From NCBI GenBank assembly GCA_903924465.1, contig CAIYBN010000018.1, positions 1-64,000 on the forward strand: 64,000 bases of DNA, given 5' to 3'. Position numbers and translations under genes: made by a program. Each line of letters opens with the position of its first letter. Within the stretch, counting starts at the first letter, position 1. The notes beneath the pieces are model-generated. The model was not told the DNA's origin. It saw only the letters and a program-made list of their open reading frames with translations, and made no database searches. Source of the stretch: an uncultured Myxococcales bacterium (GTDB lineage Bacteria; Myxococcota_A; UBA9042). Shown in pieces: positions 54,071 to 62,652 of the stretch.

Positions 54071-55069
54071 TTAGTCCGCCAGTGGCGGTCGCGCAACGTT
54101 CTTGACAAAAAACTGCCACAAAATGCCGTTGCCCACTACGGTTAGCCCGTGCAAACGCGCCTCACCGCGATCGCCCAGCGCAAGCCACTGCTGAGCCGCA
54201 CGCTGCGATGGGGCGGGAACGGCCAAACGCTGGCAAACGCGCTGCAGGAACGCAGACCTGGCCGCTGGCTGGGTCGGCAGGTCCGCTGCAAGGATGGTCG
54301 CCACGCCAGCTGCCACATTGACGTGCAGACGATCGCCCAGTGCGCGATCGATCCAGACCGCCAGCGCGCCCTCGTGCGCCGCCGCCAAGGCCGCCGATCG
54401 CGACAAGCCGCCTGCCGCGCCTGGAATCGCCTGTTCAAGCACGGGCAACACAAGGTGGCGGACATGGTTGCGCGTCAAGCGTGTGTCCGCATTCGATGGA
54501 TCCGCCAGCCATGGCACCTGAAGACCCTGCGCGCACTGGGCCAACTGAGCGCGGGTCACCGAGAGAAACGGCCGCACGATCGCGTCCTCGCGTGCCCGAC
54601 GCACACCCGCGCGCGCGTCCGGACCCGCGCCGCGTGCCAGCCGCAGGAGCACGGTCTCGGCCTGATCGTCGGCGTGGTGGGCCGTGACAATGCAATCCGC
54701 CGCCATTTCTGTGCGCACCGCCTGCAACGCACGGTACCGCGCCGTCCGCGCCCGCGCTTCCAGGTCGGCGGCGGGCTGCAGCGCCAAATGGCGGATGGCA
54801 AACGACAGACCACGCCGTTCGACCTCCGCCGCCACCAGTTCCGCCGTCTCCGCATGGTTGGATTGCAGGCCATGGTCCACGTGCGCCACCACCAATTCAT
54901 GCCCGAGCGACGGCCGCAGCAGGTCCAGAAGTGCCAGCGCCGCCATCGAATCGCGCCCACCGCTGCACGCCAGCAGCACGCGCTGCCCCGGTTGCCATAG
55001 CGGGTGACGGCGCACATCGCGGCGCACTTGGTCGAGCACTCGGCGGATTTCGGTCGGAATTGCAGTCAT
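54071..55069 (-). CDS. tilS: tRNA(Ile)-lysidine synthetase TilS
   Basis: A 332-residue N-type ATP pyrophosphatase adding lysine to C34 of the CAU-anticodon tRNA-Ile so it reads AUA. The P-loop SGGRDS is at 36-41, with [11 protein letters not shown], the [16 protein letters not shown] block and [13 protein letters not shown]. The ATG at 55069 is used; the longer frame to 55741 is antisense to the mutase gene. The C-terminal half is shorter than in E. coli TilS (~430), as in many bacteria. No clear ribosome-binding site. Confidence 0.95.
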   Translation of the reverse strand: MTAIPTEIRRVLDQVRRDVRRHPLWQPGQRVLLACSGGRDSMAALALLDLLRPSLGHELVVAHVDHGLQSNHAETAELVAAEVERRGLSFAIRHLALQPAADLEARARTARYRALQAVRTEMAADCIVTAHHADDQAETVLLRLARGAGPDARAGVRRAREDAIVRPFLSVTRAQLAQCAQGLQVPWLADPSNADTRLTRNHVRHLVLPVLEQAIPGAAGGLSRSAALAAAHEGALAVWIDRALGDRLHVNVAAGVATILAADLPTQPAARSAFLQRVCQRLAVPAPSQRAAQQWLALGDRGEARLHGLTVVGNGILWQFFVKNVARPPLAD

Positions 55070-55132
55070 GTCGTTGCGCGCGGTTGGATGGCCAGCGTAC
55101 CATGTCTGCCCGGGAAACTCCGAGAGGACACC

Positions 55133-56800
55133 ATGGCCCACGACCCGTTGCAAGCAAAACCCACGCCCGATCCGCGCATTGCGGCGTATCAAGACACGGT
55201 GGCCAAAGCGAGTTCGCGTCCCGGACCCTTTGTGTCGTTGGATGGCCGCAAGGTCGACGTGGCGTACTTTCCCGCTCAGCCCGATGAGACGTATTGGCAG
55301 CAAATCGGCGTGCCGGGTAAATTCCCGTTTACCCGCGGCGTGCATCCCAACATGTACCGCGGCAAGAGCTGGACCATGCGCATGTTCGCGGGTTTTGGCA
55401 CGCCGGAAGACACCAACGAACGCTTCAAGTTCCTCCTGCAGTCGGGCCAGACCGGGCTGTCGACGGCGTTCGATATGCCGACGTTGATGGGCTACGACCC
55501 GGATCACGAACTGGCGGCGGGCGAAGTGGGCCGCGAAGGCACCAACGTCAGCCACATCCATGACATGGAAGCGCTTTTTGCCGATATTGACCAGAGCGCG
55601 GTCACCACGTCGATGACGATCAACGCACCGGCGATCGTCCTGCTGGCGTTGTACGTGGCTGTCGCTGAGAAGCGCGGCGTGCCGTACGACCAGATCGGCG
55701 GGACGCTGCAAAACGACATCTTGAAGGAGTTCATCGCGCAAAAGGAGTGGATTTGTCCGCCGCGGCCGGCGATGCGCATCATCCGCGACATGTTGGCGTT
55801 CTGCACGCTCAAGTTGCCAAAATGGAACACGATTTCAATTTCTGGCTACCACATCCGCGAAGCCGGCGCGACGGCCGTGCAGGAGTTGGCGTTTACGCTG
55901 GCGGACGGCGTAGGCTACGTGCAAGCCGGTCTGGAGGCCGGCCTGGACGTGGATGCGTTTGCGCCACGCTTGTCGTTCTTTTTCGATGTTCACAACGATT
56001 TCTTTGAGGAAATCGCGAAGTTGCGCGCGGCCCGGCGGCTGTGGGCGCGGATCATGAAGGACCGTTTCGGCGCCAAGAATCCGCGCTCGTGGATGCTGCG
56101 GACGCATTGCCAGACCGCGGGCGTGAGCTTGACCGCGCAGCAGCCGATGAACAACGTGGTGCGGACAACGCTGCAGGCGCTGGCGGCGGTGCTGGGTGGC
56201 ACGCAGTCGCTGCACACCAACAGCCTGGACGAGACGTATGCGCTGCCGACGGCCGACGCGGCGAAGCTCGCGCTGCGGACCCAGCAAATCATCGCGGAGG
56301 AATCGGGCGTGACGAACGTGGCCGATCCGCTGGGCGGCAGTTGGTACATTGAGAAGCTGACCGACGAAATCGAGGCAGAAGCGGCGGCGATCATCCAGAA
56401 GATCGACGACATTGGCGGCATCGTTCGCGCCATCGAGGTTGGCTATCCGCAACGGGAAATCGCTGAAAGCGCGTTCAAGTTCCAGCAGCGCGTGGAGTCG
56501 GGCGAGCGCAAGATTGTCGGTCTGAACACGGCCGTGGAAGAACGCGGCGCGCCGATTCCATTGCTGCACATCGACGCGAAGGTGGAGGCGGCGCAAATCG
56601 CCCGCTGCCAGCAAGTGAAAGCCAACCGCAACCAGGCAGTGGCCAGCCAGGCGCTCGCAGGTGTGCGCGCGGCGTGCCAGAGCGACGCGAATCTGGTCGA
56701 AGCGATCCTGGCCGCCGTGAAAGTCGAAGTGACGCTGGGCGAAATCTGCGACGTGTTTCGCGACGAGTTCGGCGTTTACCGCGATCCGGCGTTTCTGTAG
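55133..56800 (+). CDS. Coenzyme B12-dependent acyl-CoA mutase, catalytic subunit
   Basis: A 555-residue methylmalonyl-CoA mutase-family TIM barrel without the C-terminal B12 domain, so it must pair with a separate cobalamin-binding subunit not in the window. Motifs: [63 protein letters not shown], and the [14 protein letters not shown] block. Phe85 and Gln203 sit where methylmalonyl-CoA mutases have Tyr89 and Arg207; that pair is reported for isobutyryl-CoA mutases, so the substrate may not be methylmalonyl-CoA. GAGAGG precedes the ATG. It leads a plus-strand series. Confidence 0.93.
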   Translation: MAHDPLQAKPTPDPRIAAYQDTVAKASSRPGPFVSLDGRKVDVAYFPAQPDETYWQQIGVPGKFPFTRGVHPNMYRGKSWTMRMFAGFGTPEDTNERFKFLLQSGQTGLSTAFDMPTLMGYDPDHELAAGEVGREGTNVSHIHDMEALFADIDQSAVTTSMTINAPAIVLLALYVAVAEKRGVPYDQIGGTLQNDILKEFIAQKEWICPPRPAMRIIRDMLAFCTLKLPKWNTISISGYHIREAGATAVQELAFTLADGVGYVQAGLEAGLDVDAFAPRLSFFFDVHNDFFEEIAKLRAARRLWARIMKDRFGAKNPRSWMLRTHCQTAGVSLTAQQPMNNVVRTTLQALAAVLGGTQSLHTNSLDETYALPTADAAKLALRTQQIIAEESGVTNVADPLGGSWYIEKLTDEIEAEAAAIIQKIDDIGGIVRAIEVGYPQREIAESAFKFQQRVESGERKIVGLNTAVEERGAPIPLLHIDAKVEAAQIARCQQVKANRNQAVASQALAGVRAACQSDANLVEAILAAVKVEVTLGEICDVFRDEFGVYRDPAFL

Positions 56801-56806
56801 GCCACG

Positions 56807-57781
56807 ATGCCGGGCCAACTGACTTTTTTTTGTGAGCTGCCGAGCGACAAGCTGCAAACGCTGTTTGCGGATGCGACGCTGATTCCGCTGTTGGCCCAGC
56901 ATGGCTGCGGCGTGGCGATGGCGCTGATCGACCTGTCCCCGCAGCGCGCCGCCGTTATCCGGCAGTTGACCGACGCCGGTGTACCGGTCACGGCGTGGCT
57001 CGTGCTCGACGAGATGGACGGCTATTGGCTGACCCTCGACAACGTGCAGCTGGCGCGCGACCGCTGGCGGCAAATCCGCGCGTGGCGTGTGGCTCAGAAA
57101 CTCCAGTTTGCCCGCGTCGGTCTGGACATCGAGGCGCCGCACGATGACGCGGTGGCCCTGGTCGAAACGCCATTTTTGACCGTGGCGCGGCTCACGTGGC
57201 TACGACGCACGCGGCGGGAATGGCGCGAGGCACTGCTGGATTTGCGCTTGCTGGTGCAGGAAATTCGGGTCGACGTTGCCGAGATCGAGACCTACCAGTT
57301 TCCGTTCATCGCCGACGAACGCGCGGCGCGGTCCACGCTTTTGCAGCGCATCTTGGGCGTCGCCGACATGCGTGCGGATCGCGAAGTGTTGATGCTCTAC
57401 CGTTCCACGCTGCCCGAGCCCTGGGGCGCGGCCCTGGTCGACGCGTACGGTGACCAGGCGGAGGCGATTGCGATTGGCATCACCGGTGGCGGTGTGGCCG
57501 CGCTGGAGGAGGCCTTTGCGCCGCGGCAACTCGACCTGGCGTCGACCTTGCACGAGCTCGCGCGGGCCCGCGCCTACACGGACCGGCTGTACGTGTTCTC
57601 GCTGGAAGGCTGCGTGGCCCAAGGTTGGCTGATCGATTTGCTCGCGGCGGAACTGCCGAAACCGGCGCAAGTCCAAGCTGTTGTGCGAACGCGTGCCGGA
57701 CGTTGGCTGGCTCGCACGCTGCTCGCGGCCGACCGTGTGGTTGGCAAGCTGCGGCGGATCGCGCCCGGACAGTTGCCGTGA
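56807..57781 (+). CDS. Conserved hypothetical protein, 324 residues
   Basis: Starts 6 bp after the mutase stop, so probably co-transcribed. The sequence alternates hydrophobic strands and helices (LTFFCELPS, GVPVTAWLVLDEMDGYWL, FARVGLDIEAPHDD, GGGVAALEEAFAP), which could fit a TIM-barrel fold similar to some glycoside-hydrolase-like proteins. There is no signal peptide or membrane span and no catalytic motif I can name. Function unknown; contiguity with the mutase does not by itself show a shared pathway. Confidence 0.7.
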   Translation: MPGQLTFFCELPSDKLQTLFADATLIPLLAQHGCGVAMALIDLSPQRAAVIRQLTDAGVPVTAWLVLDEMDGYWLTLDNVQLARDRWRQIRAWRVAQKLQFARVGLDIEAPHDDAVALVETPFLTVARLTWLRRTRREWREALLDLRLLVQEIRVDVAEIETYQFPFIADERAARSTLLQRILGVADMRADREVLMLYRSTLPEPWGAALVDAYGDQAEAIAIGITGGGVAALEEAFAPRQLDLASTLHELARARAYTDRLYVFSLEGCVAQGWLIDLLAAELPKPAQVQAVVRTRAGRWLARTLLAADRVVGKLRRIAPGQLP

Positions 57782-57839
57782 GGCGTACGACGGTCTAACG
57801 TTGCGGCGCGACGCACCGTGGACGTCGCGCGGAAATTCC

Positions 57840-58910
57840 GTGGCCAAAAAACAGTCAGTCACCGCAAGCGTATCTGGAGGCCGCAGCCCGTTCGGCTTGG
57901 CCGAGTTCGCCGCGTTCTGGTGGCAGGACCCGCGGCGCCGCGCGACATTGGTGATTCTGTTGTGCACGGCGTGGCTGTGCCTCTTCAGCGCCCAGTGGTT
58001 TCGCATCGAAAAAGACGTGGCGGGTGGACAGCGCGCGCTTGGTGTCACGGCGGAGACAACGTATCTGCCGCCAGGACCGGTGCTGCGAATCGTCTCGCTG
58101 GGCCATCAGTCGTTTCTGGCGGATTTGATCTACGTCCAAGCTGCGCACTACTTTGTCCGCCATCTGATCACCGACAGCCAATTGCCGTGGCTGGACCTGT
58201 ATCTGAACGCGATCTGGGCCCTCGACGCCAACAGCAAGTCCTCCTACCGCTGGGGCAGTCAAGTCGTGAAATTCGGCCAGCGCATCGACCGCGAGGTGTC
58301 GATCCGCGCGAACCGCTTTGCCCGCCTTGGGTTGGAAGCACAGCCCGATGATCCGTGGCTCTATCACGAGATCGCGTTCAACCTGCGTTACGCCATGGAA
58401 CCGCACAACGCGGAGGAGGAAACGCACTTTCGGCAATTGGCCCTGAAGTATCTGGAAATCGCCTATACGTTTCCGAAATTCACCTATGATCCCAATTATT
58501 TGGCTGCGCAATATGCCCGCGCTGGACAAGTCGACGAGAGCATCAAATCCGCGCTCATCAACTATGGTGGCGCCAGTGACGAACAGCGCCGTGAACTGCG
58601 CAACATGCTGACGGAACGCAATCGCGGCGAAGATGCGGCGGAGTTGGCCTGGCTGGACGTGGCGCACCAGCGCGATTGGGCCTACCTGACGCCGGCGCTG
58701 GCGACGATGGTTGGGCCCAAGCGTCGATTGGCGCCGCCTCTGAACGCCGCCGATCCGACGGGCTGGCTGCGCGAGGTCGACACGCCTCCGGACCTGCTGA
58801 AGCGGCTGACGGTGCGCTTCATGCGTCCCACGCCGGACGAGCGGCCGGATGCCTCGGAATCACTGATGGATTTGCCGGTCGGTGCAACGTCGACGGCGCG
58901 GACGCACTAA
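57840..58910 (+). CDS. Membrane-anchored TPR-like protein
   Basis: A 356-residue protein starting at GTG 57840 (CGGAAAT about eight bases upstream). One membrane span at ~36-55 (ATLVILLCTAWLCLFSAQWF) precedes a soluble part rich in paired helices with degenerate TPR spacing: DPWLYHEIAFNLRYAM, LALKYLEIAYTFPKF and NYLAAQYARAGQVDESIKSAL. The C-terminal ~60 residues are Pro-rich. Probably exported by a single anchor. Family not recognised; the longer open frame from 57681 is rejected for lack of a site. Confidence 0.72.
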   Translation: MAKKQSVTASVSGGRSPFGLAEFAAFWWQDPRRRATLVILLCTAWLCLFSAQWFRIEKDVAGGQRALGVTAETTYLPPGPVLRIVSLGHQSFLADLIYVQAAHYFVRHLITDSQLPWLDLYLNAIWALDANSKSSYRWGSQVVKFGQRIDREVSIRANRFARLGLEAQPDDPWLYHEIAFNLRYAMEPHNAEEETHFRQLALKYLEIAYTFPKFTYDPNYLAAQYARAGQVDESIKSALINYGGASDEQRRELRNMLTERNRGEDAAELAWLDVAHQRDWAYLTPALATMVGPKRRLAPPLNAADPTGWLREVDTPPDLLKRLTVRFMRPTPDERPDASESLMDLPVGATSTARTH

Positions 58911-58919
58911 AGGAACTCG

Positions 58920-59939
58920 ATGCAACTTTCTCTTCAGGCACTTTCCGGCCAAACTGTGGCGATCACCGGTGGCGCGGGTTTTATCGGAACGGCGCTGGCG
59001 GAGCGCTTGGCGCAGGACCCAACGGTCCGCATCGTGCTGTTCGACAACCTGCACCACGACGCAGTCTCAGCGACGACGCTGCTGCAACGGTCCAACGTGA
59101 AGCTGTTTCGCGGCGACGTGCGCGACAAGATCGCGGTGTCCCAGGCGCTGGCCGGCGCGCAGCACATCATCCACATGGCGTCGATTGCCGGCGTGGACAC
59201 GGTCATGAAAGCGCCGGTGCTGACGATGCAAGTCAGCCTGCAAGGCACGATGAACGTGCTGGAAGTGGCGCAGTCGATGCGCGAGCGCGGCGAGGACGTG
59301 CGGCGGGTCGTGGATTTCTCGACTTCGGAAGTCTTTGGCCGGTACGCGTTCAACGTCGCCGAGACAGACGCCACTTCACTCGGCGCCGTCGGCGAGGCGC
59401 GCTGGACGTACGCAGTGGCCAAGCTGGCAACCGAGCACCTGTGCGCGAATTACCACAAGCAGTACGGCTTGCCGACGGTGGCGATTCGGCCCTTCAACAT
59501 CTACGGCCCGCGGCAAGTCGGGACCGGCGCCATTCACCATTTCGTCCGCCGAGCGCTGCGCCACGAACCGCTGACGATCCACAACGATGGCTCGCAAATC
59601 CGCTCGTGGTGCTACATCGACGATATTGTGGATGGCATGCTGCTGGTTCTGACCCGCGAAGAGGCCGTTGGCCAGTCGTTCAACATCGGCAGCCCGCGCT
59701 CGACGGTGACCATTCACCAATTGGCGCGCGATATCGTGCGGCTGGCCGGGTCGAAATCCGAATTGCAGTGCGTACCGTGGAATTTCCCCGACGTGGAACT
59801 GCGCGTGCCGGACATTTCCAAGGCGCGCAACCTGCTGAGCTACGAGCCGAAGATGGACCTCGAAGAAGGTCTGGCGCGCACCATCGCGTGGTACAAGGAC
59901 CAGGCGATGGATGCGCCGGTGAACACAACGCATGGCTGA
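58920..59939 (+). CDS. NAD-dependent epimerase/dehydratase (extended SDR)
   Basis: A 339-residue nucleotide-sugar enzyme. The Rossmann motif TGGAGFIG is at 16-23, the catalytic triad is Ser134-136 plus YAVAK (Tyr164, Lys168), with STSEVFG, IRPFNIYGPRQ and WCYIDDIVDGM. The STSEVxG and WCYxDDxV blocks resemble UDP-glucuronate decarboxylase and dTDP-glucose dehydratase relatives; exact substrate unknown. AAAGGAACTCG precedes the ATG. No glycosyltransferase genes are adjacent. Confidence 0.92.
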   Translation: MQLSLQALSGQTVAITGGAGFIGTALAERLAQDPTVRIVLFDNLHHDAVSATTLLQRSNVKLFRGDVRDKIAVSQALAGAQHIIHMASIAGVDTVMKAPVLTMQVSLQGTMNVLEVAQSMRERGEDVRRVVDFSTSEVFGRYAFNVAETDATSLGAVGEARWTYAVAKLATEHLCANYHKQYGLPTVAIRPFNIYGPRQVGTGAIHHFVRRALRHEPLTIHNDGSQIRSWCYIDDIVDGMLLVLTREEAVGQSFNIGSPRSTVTIHQLARDIVRLAGSKSELQCVPWNFPDVELRVPDISKARNLLSYEPKMDLEEGLARTIAWYKDQAMDAPVNTTHG

Positions 59940-60167
59940 AAGCCGAACGCGAATCCAGGAATCCAGGGCGCACGCAGTTTCAGGCGAGCCGCGAGCGCGC
60001 CCACAGGCGGCCGACGGGAACGTACTGGACGTACGTGACCGAGGCCGCCGAGGACGTAACCCGCCGATCGACGGAAATGCGTGATGCCATGACATTGCCG
60101 CGCCGTGCCGCATGGTTTAGGGTTGCGGCCGGTGGAGAGACGGGCGCAACGGCAGGAAGGGAATCGC

Positions 60168-61160
60168 GTGACGCAGCAGCCGGATGACATTTTGGCACTG
60201 GACCACTTGGGCAAGACGTTCCGCGTCGGCTTTTGGGGCAAGAAAGTGCAGGCCGTACGCGACGTGTCGCTGACGCTCAAGCGCGGCGAGTCATTGGGCT
60301 ATTTGGGACCAAATGGCAGCGGCAAGACGACGTCGATCAAGTGCATCCTCAGCCTCATCCAACCGACATCGGGCAAAATCCGCCTGTTCGGCGCCGATCC
60401 GAGCGACGCCACGGCGCGCGCGCGCGTGGGCTACTTGCCGGAAGCGCCCTACTTTTACGATTACCTGAAACCAACGGAAGTTCTTGATTACGTAGGCAAA
60501 CTGTACGGGCTGGACAGCGCTACCCGAAAGAAGCGGATTCCGTACCTGCTGGACCGCCTCGGTCTGGCCCACGCCATGGACCGCGAGCTACGCGGCTTCT
60601 CGAAGGGCATGCTGCAGCGCGTCGGCATCGCCCAGAGCCTGCTTTCGGACCCGGATTTGCTGATTTACGATGAGCCCCTGTCAGGCCTCGACCCGATTGG
60701 CCGCAAGGAAGTGCGCGAGCTGATGGCGGAATTGCGGCGGGAAGGCAAATCCATGTTCTTCAGTTCGCACGTGCTGACCGACATCGAGACGCTGTGCGAT
60801 GCCGTGTGCATCCTGGATCGCGGCGAAGTTGTCGCGCAGGGCCGGCTGAGCGACCTGTTGCGGATGGACAAGCTGGAGTCGGAGGCGCTGGTCGACCTGC
60901 CCACGGATGGTCAGGACGCGGCGACCACACGGCTGCTGGCCGTGGCAGGCGTGGAACTCATGGAGCAGACCGGTGCGATGCTGCGGCTGCGCTTGCCCAC
61001 GGACGCGGTGCCGGGGCTGACCGCTGCCGTTGTGGATGTACACGCGACGCTGCGCGAGCTGTCCCAACGCCGTGAATCGCTCGAAGAGCTTTTTGTGCAA
61101 AGAGCCGTCCATGTCTCGACCGACGGCCAACGCACAGTGCCGGCATCGAGGTCCGCATGA
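60168..61160 (+). CDS. ABC transporter ATP-binding protein
   Basis: A 330-residue ATPase. Walker A GPNGSGKTT (47-55), signature FSKGMLQRVGIAQSLL, Walker B LLIYDEPLSGLDP, switch His in FFSSHVLTD. A ~90-residue C-terminal extension follows, as in drug-exporter and ABC-2 type proteins. Start is GTG with GGAAGGG near; the ATG at 60105 is rejected. ATGA overlap with the permease. Together they form an exporter of the ABC-2 kind. Confidence 0.94.
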   Translation: MTQQPDDILALDHLGKTFRVGFWGKKVQAVRDVSLTLKRGESLGYLGPNGSGKTTSIKCILSLIQPTSGKIRLFGADPSDATARARVGYLPEAPYFYDYLKPTEVLDYVGKLYGLDSATRKKRIPYLLDRLGLAHAMDRELRGFSKGMLQRVGIAQSLLSDPDLLIYDEPLSGLDPIGRKEVRELMAELRREGKSMFFSSHVLTDIETLCDAVCILDRGEVVAQGRLSDLLRMDKLESEALVDLPTDGQDAATTRLLAVAGVELMEQTGAMLRLRLPTDAVPGLTAAVVDVHATLRELSQRRESLEELFVQRAVHVSTDGQRTVPASRSA

Positions 61161-62002
61161 GCATCCAGACGACGCATAAAAAGCTCACGTTGCGCATCGA
61201 CGGCCCGCTGGCGGCGCTCGGTCGGATCAGCGCGGTCGCCGGCAACACGCTGCGGGAAGCTGGGCGCAACAAGCTGTTCTTCGGCCTCCTGGGCGTGACC
61301 ATCCTGATGCTGGTCTTTTCCATCCTGCTGTCCGACCTCGCACTGGCTGACCAAAAAATCCGCCTCGTGACGGATTTCGGCCTCGCGGTGATTCCGCTGG
61401 TGTGCATCGCGACCGCCGTACTGCTCGGCGCGGTGTTGCTGTACAAGGAAATCGACCGCAAGACTTTGTACGCCATTTTGCCCAAGCCCATCCGCCGCGG
61501 TGAATTCCTCCTGGGCAAGTTCCTCGGCCTGTCGGTGCTGCTGTTTGGCCAGCTCGTCGTGCTGACGGTGTGCTGGGCGGGCGTGCTGTACCTGCGCGGC
61601 GGCTCGTTCTCGCTCGCGCTGGCCCAGGCGCTGGGCTTGAGTTACGTGGAAATCCTGCTCGTCACGTCCGCGGCGCTGTTCTTCAGCGCGCTGTCACGGC
61701 CTGTGCTCTCCGGCGTGCTGACGATGGGCGTGTTTCTCATCGGCCGCATCACGTACGTCATCAACGACCTGATGCAGGCCACCAAAGGCGTCTTCGCCGA
61801 AGTGCCGGCGATGCGCGCGCTGGGGCGCGTGCTCGTGGCGTTGGTGCCGGATCTCTCGACGTTCAACATCGCCGACGAACTGCAGGCCGGCGTCGCGCTG
61901 CCGCCAGACTATTTTGTCCACGCGACGCTGTACGGGCTGTCCTGGGTTGGCTTTTTCGTCGCGCTCTCGCTGCTGGTCTTCGAGCGCCGTGACTTGGTCT
62001 AG
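61157..62002 (+). CDS. ABC-2 type transporter permease
   Basis: A 281-residue membrane protein with about six spans, starting ~47 (FFGLLGVTILMLVFSILL) and including one near LVCIATAVLLGAVLLY, with IDRKTLYAILPKPIRRGEFLLGKFLG typical of ABC-2 permeases. It is coupled to the ATPase by ATGA, and its TAG stop is followed at once by the next ATG. Substrate unknown. Confidence 0.88.
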   Translation: MSIQTTHKKLTLRIDGPLAALGRISAVAGNTLREAGRNKLFFGLLGVTILMLVFSILLSDLALADQKIRLVTDFGLAVIPLVCIATAVLLGAVLLYKEIDRKTLYAILPKPIRRGEFLLGKFLGLSVLLFGQLVVLTVCWAGVLYLRGGSFSLALAQALGLSYVEILLVTSAALFFSALSRPVLSGVLTMGVFLIGRITYVINDLMQATKGVFAEVPAMRALGRVLVALVPDLSTFNIADELQAGVALPPDYFVHATLYGLSWVGFFVALSLLVFERRDLV

Positions 62003-62650
62003 ATGAAATTCCCCCTGCTTTGGCAACGATTGCGCTTGCCCCTCCTTGCGGCGCTGATCGTACTGGCCTCGCTGGCGGCGCGTGCGACGTGGGAGCAGAT
62101 GCAGGCGTATGGCCGGGCGAGCACACTCGACAAGACCGGCAAGGTCGATGAAGCCATTGACGAATACCGCTGGACGCTGCGTTGGTACACGCCCTGGGGT
62201 CCCAAGTGGACGGACGCGGCCGAGGCGCTGGTGCGGATCGCCAAGTCCGCGGACCAGCCGGAGCCGATGCGGGCGATGCGGGCGCTCGATGCGTTGCGGT
62301 CGGGCCTGATCGCCGGCCGACACCTGTGGCAGCCCCGTGCAGATCTCGTGGCGTACGTGAACCAGACGATTCCGGCGGTGATGGTGCGCGTGGCCGAGAA
62401 GACCGGCGACCAGCGCGACAAGGCGCAGTTGCTGGCGCAATTCACCAAGGACTATGCGCGGCCCATTGGCGTGTCGCCGCTGACGTCGGCGGCCGTCTCG
62501 TTGGGATTCCTCGCCTGGCTGCTCGGCCTGCTGATGCTGGCGCGGCGCGGCCTCGATGCGGAAGCCCGCGTCACGCCACATGGCTGGCGCTGGCTCGGCG
62601 TCGCCGTCTGCGGTTTCATCCTCTGGACGCTGGGCATGTGGCTGGGGTGA
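62003..62650 (+). CDS. Membrane protein, probable ABC partner, function unknown
   Basis: A 215-residue protein with an N-terminal span (~11-28), a periplasmic helical middle with a TPR-like stretch (LDKTGKVDEAIDEYRWTL) and two C-terminal spans (~162-182 and ~195-213). It begins on the base after the permease stop, so translation is coupled, and is probably an accessory part of that transporter. Family not recognised. Confidence 0.7.
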   Translation: MKFPLLWQRLRLPLLAALIVLASLAARATWEQMQAYGRASTLDKTGKVDEAIDEYRWTLRWYTPWGPKWTDAAEALVRIAKSADQPEPMRAMRALDALRSGLIAGRHLWQPRADLVAYVNQTIPAVMVRVAEKTGDQRDKAQLLAQFTKDYARPIGVSPLTSAAVSLGFLAWLLGLLMLARRGLDAEARVTPHGWRWLGVAVCGFILWTLGMWLG

Positions 62651-62652
62651 GA

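Noticed and set aside
55070..55741. N-terminal extension of the tilS frame
   Set aside because: Antisense to the acyl-CoA mutase and without TilS similarity.
58676..60187. A 503-codon plus-strand frame
   Set aside because: Out-of-frame shadow over the epimerase, whose Rossmann and YxxxK motifs fix the true frame.
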